Shown: positions 37,148-48,900, counted from the first letter of the stretch. The stretch: DNA of 64,000 nt from Cunninghamia lanceolata (GCA_027924645.1 BSBN01000334.1:8860501-8924500), one strand, 5' to 3'. Notes: generated from the sequence alone by a model not told the origin. Numbers and translations are program-made.

Positions 37148-37477
37148 CTAATAACATGATTTAAACTTATTAATTCCATAGACTAGGTTACAATAAGTAA
37201 AAGTATTAATCTTGAACAAAGACCCACATCGAGATCCCTTGGCTAGCTCAAATTTCCCTCTATCTAACCTCCAACTACTTGTATCGAATGTTAAATGCAC
37301 TTGAACATAATTCATTTTAAATTGAAAGAGTATTACATGCTAATCCTAGGATGTGAAACATATCTACGAGAGATTTTACTCTCCCATTAATAGACAAAAG
37401 TTTTATAATCCTTTTTCCAACAATCCAATGCAAATTGTTGTCACAAGGGAACACCTCACAACCATTGTATTATTTTC

Positions 37478-38488
37478 TAAAAAAAAAACCATTCCCTATG
37501 AGGAGTCATGCACTATGACACCTAAAATAATCAACTACAAGTCATCACTAGCAATGTTACCTAATATGAACAAAGTATTATTTTCATCATTAGAGGATTT
37601 ATTATTAGAGGAATATTAAGTAGACTTCTTCTTGTTTATACATTTCTTATTTATAAATCCATACCTCCCATAGTTCCAACATTTTACTCCACTCTTATCA
37701 TGGGTTTTAGACCATCCTTTCACTTAGACATCTCTTTATTCCTTGTTTTCGTACCACCTTTTTCCTTGGGCCTACTCCATACATGTAATGCATCATTAGA
37801 ACACTTACACATGGATTTCTACCTCATTTATTTTTCCAATAAAGTAGCAAAAAGAATACCCATCTTAAGCTTTATAGTACCACCATTGACTACAACTATT
37901 AGATTCTCCCAAGATTTAGGTAAAGAGCATACCAATAAACACATCTTTCTTGTTCATCTATCTTAACATCAATAATTCCTAGCTAACTCAAAATAAGATT
38001 TAAGTACTTAAATGCTTAGCTATAGATTCTCCTTCCTTTAATCCTATATAACTTTTTTGAAATAAATCTTGTTTAACAAACTATTTTTTTATATATCTCA
38101 CCAATCCTTCTCCATAGACTAAATATATTAGTCTCCTTAGAGATATTTAGTTGGATGTAACCAAAATAATATATCTATATTTTCACTTGAGCCTCCTTGT
38201 CAATTTTTTTCAAATCTATATTAGAAATTTCTATAGGCTTTTCATTCTTTGTGATACCTTTCCATTTATCTCTCTCCTCCAAGAGATCCTTCATTTTTAG
38301 TTTTCACAACTTGTACTTGAACCCATTAAACTTAGCAATCTCTTAATAAAATGTGTTTTCCATGGCTTCTCTAATGACACTTAGATATACAAAACCACTA
38401 AAACAAAACTCTAACTACAAAAACAAAATCCCAACAAAACTACAATAAATGCATCCCCTTCTGCAATCAAGTCATGGCTCTAATACCA
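37478..38488 (-). mobile_element. Ty1-copia gag-protease remnant with primer binding site
   Basis: The minus strand reads TGGTATTAGAGCCATGA (38472-38488), an initiator-Met primer binding site, then after ~110 bp an ATG at 38363 opening a broken copia gag: AKFNGFKYKL and LKMKDLLEERDKWKGI, then IFSLWRRIGEIYKK. At ~37640-37690 is a decayed CCHC knuckle (C-W-N-Y-G-R-Y-G-F-I-N-K-K-C, where the second Cys and the His are lost). At ~37490-37530 the protease motif CMTPHREWF follows. Integrase and RT are absent to the left, where the LTR-like unit C begins. Confidence 0.75.
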
Positions 38489-40319
38489 AAATTTTAAATA
38501 GTAGGGTAAATGACATAGTATAAATGTTAACAATTTAGTGATGTAATATGATTACGATGTGATTAAGACAATAAAATTATATCAATGAAAATAATGGAAA
38601 ATAAATATAACAAATTAGAAAACTCATAAATGCAAACTATATAGGCACCATATATGTGTAGAAACCCTTGTTAGAAAAAGATCCACCTTAGGGAGACTCA
38701 AGCTTGTATTATTTCAAACAATTTAGTACATTATAATATAATCAAATTATCCATTTGATATTCATCTAGAAACACAAGAGTACCTACAAAGGAACCTTAT
38801 AATCCCCTATCCCATGCCTCCAATATATACAAAAGCTGGAAACAAGAAAGCATTAAGCGATATCCAAAACTACAAATCAAAACCACAAGCCATGATAAAA
38901 ACTAAATGCCCCTATGGTCATTGTCAAACATCTTGGAATAGTAAATAACTCCTTTTACATCTCTTACACCCTTATTACATGTCATAGATGTGATAAGTTT
39001 TGTCATACTGACCAAATTGACTGAGACTGTAATCCTAGGTGCTCCCTATGGGCATTCAATATTTGTGTAATAAACACCAAATAGATAAGATGCTTTGTAA
39101 CTCTAACTTCTGACCTTTTAAATGCAACATCCATATTTAGTATCATCTTATACAATATCCCAGGTATCATAAAGAATAATAATAAATCAATTATATCCCC
39201 ACCACACATGGGCATACTATTTAGCTGACTCAATCATGTTTGGAGATCATACATTATTTATTGTCTACACAATTCAATAGAATTAGTTAAGACTCAGGAT
39301 TGCAAGGTGAATGACATCCCTTATCCTAGAATAGAGCCAACCACTTGACCCTATGACTTTTTCTATCTTAATTGTACTGTGGCTAGGTTCTATAGACTTT
39401 ATCTTTTCTCATGCATTGGAGTTTGATGAAAAAATAATTTGAATTGAATCCATATTCACAACGAAAAGTTTGGTCCATTAACATCTATGAGAGCTCTAAA
39501 TACAGGATAATACATTTTATGTACCCACACTATTAGCTTAAGGCTTATAATTTTTTTGGTATGATTAACTTTCCCAAGCCATATCTCCATACATCATAGA
39601 GAGGGATACTTTCAAAAGATTTCTTGAAGAAATTTATAAATAGATCACAACAACCATTTCTAAGAGTGATGGCATCCCTAATTTGTGACTTTGAGTCCTC
39701 AAGCTAATTATTTAGTATTGAAGTTTGTAGACACCAAAGGAAGTAATTTGGTTAGGTCTTTGGAGAAACTATGCTTGATCGAGGAACAACCAAAAAGAAC
39801 TAGGGTTTTTAGAAGCGGAAAATAATAAGATCACAACAAAATTATAAGCACAATGCTTAATAGATTGAATATAAGAATTCTTTGAGAATTGTTTACCTTT
39901 GTAGAACTATGAAACTTAAAAAACCCTAACTTGTCTAATGGAGAAACTCTAATATAAGCACGCATACAAAGTAGAGAGTAAGGACATGTACTTAACCAAA
40001 GAAAGGCGTGCTTTAGAAAATTTCTTAAACTTGACAACTTCTAGAAGACTGAAACACTCTAGCATATGTACCTTCCGAATATAGCTGACTAAATATCACA
40101 ATATCTTAGTCACTACTTGTTTCCTTTCAATCGATTTATAGCAATGACTCTCCTTGAATTTTATGGCTCTAAAATAAATAATTGCAAGCTAGAGCATCAA
40201 GATATGCTCAGAAATGGTATCACTTGTGGCTTGTACAATGATTTTTTTTTTATGAATTAAAACTTGGACATATAAAGGTTTCAGACCACCAATTATGGGC
40301 AGGAACAACACTGCCTGCA
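38489..40319. other. non-coding spacer, may include LTR of the copia remnant
   Basis: By its position next to the primer binding site the first few hundred bases should be the 5' LTR of the minus-strand copia remnant, but I found no second copy to define it. Open frames 39003-39233 and 39831-40037 are not recognisable. Confidence 0.4.
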
Positions 40320-40630
40320 TTTGCCAGCTCCTGAACTTCCTCCTACAAAGTGAGGAACCCAATGAGATCCTTCACTGTGTCCCAAAAAGGCAGCAAGGTG
40401 CTACAAACGGGAAATGAGCTCTTCCCACCAAAGCCTGACGCATTTAATTCTGCACTTCCAGATGACAAAATCTTCCCCCTCCCATGGTCGATCAACGACT
40501 CGAAAAATTGCAACTGTAGAAGTACTTTACGTGGAATCTGTCGATTTGACGTCACCGACCGAAATCTGTTTGACAGTGGATCAACTTTATAATAGATTTC
40601 TACACCGTCGATTTCATTCCGCTACTTTAC
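40280..40630 (-). pseudogene. unidentified exon-like sequence
   Basis: Locally richer in GC than the surrounding DNA. The minus strand is open from ~40630 to 40343 and reads like globular protein (PRKVLLQLQFFESLIDHGRG, LPFWDTVKDLIGFLTL). After one TAG it continues EEVQELANAGSVVPAHNWW. No ATG begins the frame; a GTG at 40553-40555 is the only near-cognate start. The plus strand also has a 116-codon ATG frame (40414-40764) over the same DNA. I do not recognise either; a decayed exon is the most likely reading. Confidence 0.3.
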
Positions 40631-40813
40631 AAGAACTCGAGCTTAGGATGAAAAGAACAATTGAGCCGTGCAATAAAAACAAAAGAAATTACATTTGCAT
40701 CGCTTACTACGGACCACAAGCTCAATCACGGGGTGACCGCTTGAAAACAACTTTGGTATTTTAAACGTACAAAGTAGCAAAAATAAACAAATAACTACGG
40801 ATATAACACTTTA

Positions 40814-40950
40814 CTTAAATATCATCTATTTCAATGGTCAAATACTCAATAACAATTTTACACCTCATTCATAACAAAAATAGATAAATATTTGTCCTAT
40901 CTTTATTTGTCCAAATTAACTTTTGACTACTGAAGTGGATGATATTTAAG
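40814..40950. mobile_element. MITE-like element, ~137 bp
   Basis: CTTAAATATCATCTATTTCA at the left and its near reverse complement TGAAGTGGATGATATTTAAG at the right, so the terminal inverted repeats are ~28 bp including GGTCAAA/TTTTGAC. Interior shares ACAATTTTACACCTCATT and AAATATTTGTCCTAT with the copies near the GRAS genes. No coding capacity. Confidence 0.78.
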
Positions 40951-43900
40951 AATAGCCCCCATTTAAAACAAGGTTTCCAAACCGAAATTTTCTCACTTGA
41001 CGTTCACAAAATCTTATGCTTTATTTACTATAGAATATTTTTATGGGTACAAATTGAAAATATTTGTTTAAGTGATTAGTTATGTTGATTTATTGGTGAC
41101 ATAGTTTTGTTTATAATAGATTTAATAGTGATAAATATTGTTTTAATTGGCTCAATATTTTAGTGGATGAGGTTGTGACTATGTCTAAGATAATTTTAGA
41201 TAATTTCAAAATCATAAGTGATAAGGCTTAAGTAGTCTAATTGACCAAGCACTATAATCATTAATAATGTTGATAGACCAGGGTTCAATTTTATTTATAA
41301 TCCACAGATCATGATGGTTGGCTCTTCTTCTAAAACAACAATGAAAAAGCTTAAATGTGGTGAGACCAAAATGCATCCACTATCATGGTCATCCTCATGA
41401 AAGGTGGTGAACTAAGAGGCATGAGGTTATATATATTCGGTAAGGATATATTAAACCAAAAACTAACAAGCTTTATTTCTTGAAGGTAGCATATCAAATG
41501 AGTAAATTTTTTTAGCATGTAGAGCTTTAAACAAATTGATTAGTGGTGATGAGTGGAATATAACCTTTATGACTCATGGAAAATAAAACACCACATAAAT
41601 TGGATTAACTTTCTTTGAGAGATTTCGTAATGAATAGAGAGACTTGGAAGATCAAACCTAACAATACCCTTAATTGACACCTACTTAGAAATCTTAAAAT
41701 TATGTGTAACGAGACAACACTAAGAGGGGCTTTTGCATGAACCAACAATAGGAGTGGTTAAAAATGTGTGAATTTTTTTTATTGTCTTTGAAAGAATAGA
41801 AAATCCCTTCATAAGATTATGAACTTTTGTGATCTTAAAGCATGCTCTAAGGAGATATGAACAACATAATACACAATTAGGGTAGAGTTCTCATACATGT
41901 GACAATCAACATTGACAATATCTATAGAAAGACAAATATCTACATGGGAGTTAATATTATTACCTTGTTGTATACTTTGAGTATAAATTTTCATGCTCTT
42001 TTTGATGCAATTGCCACTCATATTTGTAATATAAGTTGCAAGAGGTGGGGTAAAAGCCATATTAACAACCATAATCTATCTAAAAGATAAGATTAGTTGT
42101 GAAATTAATGTAGAGACCCTTAGATTATCTACTAGATTTAGTATGAAATGATGAGAAGGGTTGAACAATAAACCCTAAGTGATACCAATGCTAAACTAAA
42201 GCTCTTCTAAAAGTTTTATCCTTCATCTATTGTTTAGAAAATTATTAATTCTAGTTATTGTATTGTTAAAAGGAATTCTTACATGAACCTTCAAATCTTA
42301 TATTCAACTTAATGGATCATATGTAAAGCTTTCAATCTTAAAGCTATGTTTAATATCATTATTTTTTCTTTTATATATCAAAGATACCTTATTACTTGTA
42401 AAACGTAAGTTAATAACTTGTACCTATCAAAGGTGAATTTGAAGTTTATTTCAAGGAAAATGTTTATTGGGATTACTGTAATGTTTAAAGATAAAGGAAT
42501 TTAAAAAAAAGATTATATTTGTATGGGTGCATGGTATAGTGATAAGTTGCACTTTGTATTTTTTAGGTAATGTTTATGTGTCCTCTTGAGAATAAGGATA
42601 AGATTCCTTAATTGTGACCTTAACCACCTAGAAACTTCACCAATATAAAAAAATTGTTAATATTTGATAATTAGAAAAATGGCTTGATTATTCACCCAAC
42701 CCAAGTAATATTATTTAATTTCACAAAATTTATATATTTAGAATTGTATTCTATTATATTGATCATGTCTTATAATTAAACCAATTAATTGTTGACACAT
42801 TGCTTTGTAGGGCAAGGAGAAAGAAAGTAATATAATTTGACCTAGAGACCTCTTTTTCTCTAGCCAACTATTTTTACAAATTATTCTACACATAGGAATA
42901 TAAATTCAATTAAATTTTTTTTAATCTTAGTTCAACTAAAATCAAATTTAAAACTTACAAAATAGATAATCTCTTCCTTGACCAAACAACCCTAGTAATA
43001 TTTTTTATTTCAAAACATTACAAACTTATACTATTGTTAAGTATACATGTTCAAAGATGGATTACTATTATATTTATGACATTAAATATAAGAGTTGCTA
43101 CAAACTTCACATACCCACCTCAAGTTATTCCCAATGAACATGATTGGAGAACCAAGTATTCATTGGACATTTCATGAGATTTGAATTTGATACAACTATA
43201 TCATAGTAGCATGATTGATATTCAGTCAAAATCCTATGCTCACATTCATTGCAACCTACACATTTTACAAACTTAAATATTACATATAGTTCTTAATTTG
43301 ATTTATAGTATTAGCCGATAGGATTATTAGTGGGAGCTTTTACTCCTGGTAAATTGTCATCCTGCCTACTTGCTATCGCCGAAAAATTCTGCCATTTGTT
43401 TTTCTGTTTCACTATTTTTTTTGCTGCTTCTTGCCTTCTTCCATCAGTTAGGTCATTTACTGTCCTCTAGTAAACGCAATTATCCCATTTGCTTGTGGAC
43501 GTCTATAGTTGATTATATGGCAAAGGGCATATATATGTGTATTTGCTACTCTTATTGCTCACAACGCCTTTTGCTTCATGTAATATGCATTCTTTTTCTC
43601 TTTAATCAATATTTCTTAGGCTATGAACTTAGGAGATGGGTTTTATTTGTTTATATAGATTAATTTTAATATTAAAATATTATTATCATTTTATTATTAT
43701 TAACAATCACACAGTAAATTAGAACTATAGTAAAACACATCGATCTATCAATTTTTTTAATCTTCTCGATAGAGTAAATCATTGATTTAATTATGAATAA
43801 TTAATTAATGTTATTAATATATACATCAATATAAATTATTTTTAAAAATAATTTTAATTTATTGATATTTATTTTATCTATTGTAATGAACTATGAATAA

Positions 43901-44328
43901 TTAATTATAGTTTACCATCAAAACTATATTATTATGTTGAATCAAAGAATATTTTAATATTATTTAGTATATAGTTAACTATTGCATATAGATATAATAT
44001 CAATTGTAATTAATTATGAATAATTAATTAAAAGTTTTTAATATATATTAATATAGATTGTTTAGTGTAACTAGCTATGAATAATTAATTATAGTTTAAT
44101 ATCAAAACTACATTATTATGTTGAGTCATAGATTATTTTAATATTATATAATATATAGTTAGTTGTAGTATATAGATATACTATTAATTATCTTCTCATT
44201 CCCAATGCTTTCCTAATGCTTTGTTTAAATTCTATTCTCATAATATACTAAGTATTTTATAAGATTAATACATAAAAATTTAATATTTTAAAATTTTTAA
44301 TTTAAATTTTTAATTATTATTGTATTTA
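40951..44328. other. AT-rich non-coding spacer
   Basis: No gene or element recognised. 43670-44330 is extremely AT-rich with recurring ATGAATAATTAATTA phrases (43790, 43895, 44017, 44080), a degenerate local repeat. The 97-codon frame at 43370-43663 starts at TTG and encodes a hydrophobic, compositionally biased peptide; it is not called. Confidence 0.5.
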
Positions 44329-44333
44329 ATATA

Positions 44334-44613
44334 TGTTGGTGTCATCCACCTCCCAGGAGCACCACCTACAGAAAATAACCTTCACAGAAAATGAGATAGG
44401 CAACACAAGGCCATTTCACCAAACAAGAGTGCATAACTTGAGATACTTTACATAGTGTACAATAGTGCCTTATAAAGGCAAAAATGCAAGTTGGTAAAAG
44501 AAATAACTGACAACAACTACCAAAACTATATGCACCTAACTATGCACCTAAATAATAATATTTGCCTAAGTGAAACTTAAGCATAGTAAACGATAAAACC
44601 ATTTACTTCAATA
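44334..44613 (-). repeat. left (3') LTR of the gag-only element
   Basis: 280 bp. Holds a TATA-like CCTTTATAAGG on the minus strand (44468-44478). The inner edge has mutated to ATA instead of ACA, directly followed by the polypurine tract. Confidence 0.92.
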
Positions 44614-44913
44614 GCCCCCTTAAGTGCAACTTAGGGAGAATTATTATGCAATATCAAGATGCAATATGGTTCCTGGCTACACAACCATGTTAGGTACCCA
44701 TTTACAATGCAAAAAAGAAATCTCTCACAATCGGAGAAAAGGAGAAAAACCCTGTGGGAAAAAAACCCTCCCCAAAAGAGAGAAAGAAAATAAAAAATGA
44801 TGCATGATGGAAGGAGGACTTAATCACATCCCCCCAAGTACTACATACATCATGTATATATAATCAGTGTCCCCTCCCCCATAAGAGGGAAATAGAGAGA
44901 CTATATAGCCTCC

Positions 44914-45657
44914 TCACAATGTGTAATCACCTGCAAAAATGGTAAGTGCCTGAAGATAAAACATGATCCAATGTCGACAAACCACATGTCTTCCTTTTGG
45001 AAGAAACAAAACCATGTATAGATGCAGGTATGCTTCCCACTCCATATAGGAATTGAAAGAAAGAAGCATGCAACTGTATGATGATGTCTCTAAAATCTGC
45101 TCATGTGTCACCAAGACCTTGGAAAATGATGCCATGAACCAATTAGGAACATGCCCAATCACAATAGAAGGTGACAAACAAGGTACCATTGGAAACTGAT
45201 CTTGAACATTCTCCAAAGACAAGGATGGAGTGACAACAGTTATACAATAACTATCACCAAAGAGGAGGGATATACCTTGAAATGTGTCTTCCAAGTCAGA
45301 AAAATGAGATTCTACGAACAATGAACCAATGTCTAACAAATAAGAATCCCAGTTACGAAGACAATGAGATATTGGTTGTGATGAATCACTAGAAGTGCTC
45401 AATGAATCATCAACACAAGATGAATGGTCCTGTTGAATAGGAATGATAGGAGCCTCAATCAATGACTCTGCACAATGAATCACTATAACTATCCTTGATG
45501 GAGAAGAAGGAGCATCTGAAGAACCCTCATCATCCTCATCTGAAGATTCAAAGTATTCCAAAACTTCAAACTCCTGCATAGTAGCATAATCATAGGGTAT
45601 CCTGTCTGAAAAATGAAGAGGCATAAGACAATCTGAAACAGGATCATCTGGTAATAA
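44914..45657 (-). CDS. acidic Ser/Asp-rich C-terminal ORF following gag, same frame
   Basis: In frame with gag and separated from it only by a TAG. Between that codon and the first internal ATG (45622-45624) there are 11 sense codons, so the unit is 247 codons in all. Near the start it has an acidic run (YFESSDEDDEGSSDAPSSPS), then a Ser/Leu-rich stretch and a hydrophobic, aromatic C-terminus (GRHVVCRHWIMFYLQALTIF). There is no CCHC knuckle or pol motif. A decayed relative follows the gag knuckle at 21.4-22.3 kb. Function unknown; staying open for 247 codons in AT-rich DNA suggests it was under constraint while the element was active. Confidence 0.55.
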   Translation of the reverse strand, partial: LLPDDPVSDCLMPLHFSDRIPYDYATMQEFEVLEYFESSDEDDEGSSDAPSSPSRIVIVIHCAESLIEAPIIPIQQDHSSCVDDSLSTSSDSSQPISHCLRNWDSYLLDIGSLFVESHFSDLEDTFQGISLLFGDSYCITVVTPSLSLENVQDQFPMVPCLSPSIVIGHVPNWFMASFSKVLVTHEQILETSSYSCMLLSFNSYMEWEAYLHLYMVLFLPKGRHVVCRHWIMFYLQALTIFAGDYTL

Positions 45658-45954
45658 CTAAGTATCAGGATCTCCATGTATTTCCAAAATTTTAGTCCAA
45701 AGAATATGAGGACACTCAAAATGATCAATAGCATTCAAAGTAGCATCATCAATATGCATTACAATAACTCCTAGGACATGATCCCTATTGCAATTCCATG
45801 CAAATTTCTTACTATTAGTACCAGGAAGGGGAACTAGATTATACAAATGTGGCAACAAATGAAGCCATCTAAGATGTTTGATCATACCATCTCTCCATTG
45901 TTTATAATTTCCCCTTTTCAACATAATCACAGTAGGATAAACTGAAAACCCCAT
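45658..45954 (-). CDS. copia-type gag N-terminal domain, in gag-only element
   Basis: ATG at 45952-45954 with an in-frame TAG four codons upstream, then 98 codons. It reads YPTVIMLKRGNYKQWRDGMI, followed by LGVIVMHIDDATLNAIDHFE and LWTKILEIHGD, the DUF4219/UBN2-like core of copia gag with its conserved tryptophans. It ends in a TAG (45658-45660). The same frame stays open past this codon for another ~247 codons, into the acidic tail. Either the amber codon is read through or it is a late mutation. The protein would form particles that package the RNA. Confidence 0.7.
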   Translation of the reverse strand: MGFSVYPTVIMLKRGNYKQWRDGMIKHLRWLHLLPHLYNLVPLPGTNSKKFAWNCNRDHVLGVIVMHIDDATLNAIDHFECPHILWTKILEIHGDPDT

Positions 45955-47459
45955 AATAAACTATGACAAATCTCCAAAATTACAAAGACATTAACCTTCA
46001 ACAACAAAATTAGAAACTCCCAAATACTTCAAATGAAGCCTTCAAATCAGCAAATTTAGGCAGATTTACCTATACCTATGCGAGCTTGACAAAGTCAGCT
46101 TTTCGATAATATGCAGAATGCTAAAACAAACTCCGAATGCCCAAGATATGCTCTATGAAAGAAAAGTTGCCTACGGGGGATCAATGCATCAATGAGGGAG
46201 CTAGATTAAGCTCTAGGTCATCCATGTGACCACCTTCTGCAAGTGAGCAAAAAAAAATGCAATCTTGCCAATCTCAAAGCAAGCAAGTAGACCACACTAC
46301 CCACAAACCTTGCATAAAGACAATATAGCCTCTTGTGAGACTTGTTTACAACAATTGAAGGCACTAGAATGCTATATGAAGAGCAAAAAACTATCTCACC
46401 CTGCCAACATGGGATAATGCTTCACAAAGACAACTTCAAACACAACGCACGAGCCCACCTCAACACTAGTGCCATATTGATTTGAGACCCTAATTAGGCA
46501 AATATTAGGCAATAAAATTTAGAAAGTGTAAAGCCTACCCAAAATGTATGGCTTATGAGGATAAAAGTAGCCAGGTATTGATGCTGGACAACATGTAGGA
46601 ATACTCCAGGCTCACTGGAATGAAGTGGTGCGGGGATAGTCTAGGCTCTCTGATTTGAATATGTGCCTATCTGTGGAATATGGCACTTACAACTGCAAAT
46701 CCACCAAACCAATAAATCTCGGCCTCTCCACAGAATCAAGCTTGCCAAGACATTCAATCAGTCTTTCCAAAATCGCAGTTAGAAACATGTAGATCGCTGC
46801 CAGCAATGAATTAACTCTTCAAAAGAAACATGCCTCCAAACAAGCATTCAAATGCAACCACTAATCAATAGTTGCAGAATGAATGCCTATAAGGAGGAAT
46901 GTTGTGCCTGTAAAGAAAATCATGCCATCAACCAAAAATATGGATCTCCAAAACAACAAAAAATTCATGATCTCATAATCTGCAGGTCTATGGGTTATAA
47001 ACCCTAAATAATATTTTCTACAAACTAATAAAGTTTGAATAATATATATATTGCTTCTTCTTCATGCACAACAACGTGGCTAAGAAGTTTAAATGATGCA
47101 CAGATGTATAGGCTAGTGATTTTGATGAAGGAAAACTAGTCATCGGAATTACCTTCAACTACCTCCTTTGGTGTGGGCCAAAGCAAGCTAGGAAAGGACT
47201 GCGAATAGGAATGAGGATTCCAACCAGAGACCCAGCCACTAGCTCAAAAAGACCTTCTATTGCATGAATAAACACTCTCATCCAACACAATACTACCCTG
47301 GTCGTTGCCAGAAACATAGAAAGCACTTCCCAATATTCGCCAGTAAGAGGAATTTATCAAAAATAATGCAGACATGCAACTTTGAAATTTAAAATGCCGA
47401 AAAAATAAGCGATCTCAAATACTCGATGAAAATTCTCAAGAGAGGATTGCAAAATGGTT
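45955..47459 (-). other. untranslated leader of the gag-only element
   Basis: About 1.5 kb between the primer binding site and the gag ATG with no recognised protein. The copia element at 1-4403 also has a long (~1 kb) leader. Packaging or dimerisation signals could lie here but none can be assigned by eye. Confidence 0.5.
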
Positions 47460-47472
47460 GGCTCTAATACCA

Positions 47473-47751
47473 TGTTGGTGTCATCCACCTCCCAGGAGCA
47501 CCACTGTAGAAAATAACCTTCACAGAAAATGAGAGAGGCAACACAAGGCCATTTCACCAAACAAGAGTGAATAAATTGAGATACTTTACATAGTGTACAA
47601 TAGTGCCTAATAAAGGAAAAAATGCAAGTCGGTAAAACAAATAAGCGACAACAACTACCAAAACTATATGCACCTAACTATGCAACTAAATAATAATATT
47701 TGCCTATGTGAAACTTAAGCATAGTAAAAGGTAAAACCATTTACTCCAACA
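47473..47751 (-). repeat. right (5') LTR of the gag-only element
   Basis: 279 bp with intact TG...CA ends. As the 5' LTR it would drive transcription. Its TATA-like sequence is altered to CCTTTATTAGG (47606-47616), so the promoter is probably impaired. Confidence 0.92.
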
Positions 47752-47756
47752 ATATA

Positions 47757-48229
47757 TTTACTAATGTTTATTTATTTTTTAATGTTTATTGATTTTTATA
47801 ATTTTATGGATTTATCTTTAATGTAATCACAATTTTTTTTTTAATTGTTTTAATCTGAGTCAAAACAATGTGAATTTTTTTTAAAGAGCAGCCATACATT
47901 CATTTATTTTTTTAAACTCATATTCAGTTTAATGCAATAAACACATTAAAAACGGCATTGAGGTCATGCCAACAATTCCTTGGTCAATTTGTTTCTCAAT
48001 ATTTCTACAAGTTATTCCACAATGTCATTCATGCAAGGCTGCATTTCAAATTTACAATTACAAATTGATACACCCTAATCATATACAATTACAAATATGT
48101 TCTTTCTAAATATTCCTACATTTCAACTTTAGATTACAGATAAGATATTGATACAACTGCTCGAAATTACGACATACAACTAAATCAAAATTTAATGGAA
48201 GTCCTCAGCCACCTTTCAAACTGATTGCT
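47757..48229. other. AT-rich spacer
   Basis: Nothing recognised. Confidence 0.5.
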
Positions 48230-48900
48230 CTCCGCAATGGGGAAAGCACATTTATGAGTTACAGTATTGGAGCCAGACGGAGCTCATGTTTGGGTAACAA
48301 ATCCAGTTATTATATATCTGCTCTTCACAGGGTAATAACCATCATCCGGCAAGTGTTGAGATTGCTTACGAGGGTTTTATTAATCTTATTTCTACCTGGC
48401 AGGACGGCCAGAAGTCCATCCACGATTACGTGGAGAGGCCAAGCGGCTGCGACGGTGAGAACATCTTCACAAAAATCTTATTTCTACTTGTTTTTACTAA
48501 CACGAGGATTTTATTAATCTAATTTCTTACTCCTCCACCATTCGCATAATCTTTTCTGCCGTCTGCAATTGATACCGAGCATGTGACAATGATCCCGCCT
48601 CGAATAAAATGCCAGGCATATACTTTGCTGGCTGACTGGAATTGATGCTTTCAGTATCCAATGGGGCAAACTCGTTTAATTTATTATTCGCGGATTTATC
48701 GATCCGTCTGCGGACTTATCGAGCTAAGAACAACCGACATTATATTTCTCAACAGAATGTGCCGACTAATAAGAGATTCCGCATAGTTTTCACCGCTTTC
48801 TGATATGAATGTGCAAGCACAAGGCCGACGAGAATGGTGGAACCGAGAAATATTTTTAATACGTTGCTTTTATGTATGTCAGTTCTTTTTAAGCACGCCT
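48230..48900 (+). other. GC-richer segment, possible exon remnants
   Basis: Base composition is clearly less AT-rich than the surroundings. On the plus strand a short exon-like block (48411-48452) lies between CTACCTGGCAG and GACG-GTGAGAAC, good acceptor and donor sequences; one frame reads DGQKSIHDYVERPSGCD. A preceding block ends CTTCACAGG-GTAATAACC. No domain is recognised and the frames have stops nearby, so this is only a hint of a gene remnant. Confidence 0.25.

Larger units (their letters stand above)
44334..47751 (-). mobile_element. gag-only LTR retrotransposon (TR-GAG-like), 3418 bp
   Basis: Bounded by direct repeats of 280 and 279 bp with TGTTGG...CCAACA ends and by the perfect 5-bp target duplication ATATA (44329-44333 and 47752-47756). 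On the minus strand, TGGTATTAGAGCC (47460-47472) next to the right LTR is the primer binding site, and AAGGGGGC (44614-44621) next to the left LTR is the polypurine tract. The interior (2.86 kb) encodes a copia-type gag and an acidic tail but no protease, RT, RNase H or integrase. It must therefore have been mobilised in trans. By eye the LTRs differ at some 18-20 positions. Confidence 0.93.

Noticed and set aside
43370..43663. 97-codon hydrophobic open frame resembling a signal-peptide protein
   Set aside because: It starts at TTG, not ATG, is rich in Leu/Phe/Ser as AT-rich spacers often are, and has no partner copy or domain.
44914..45624. Acidic ORF as a reverse transcriptase or integrase remnant
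   Set aside because: No YVDD, no integrase HHCC or DDE motifs and no RNase H residues are visible.
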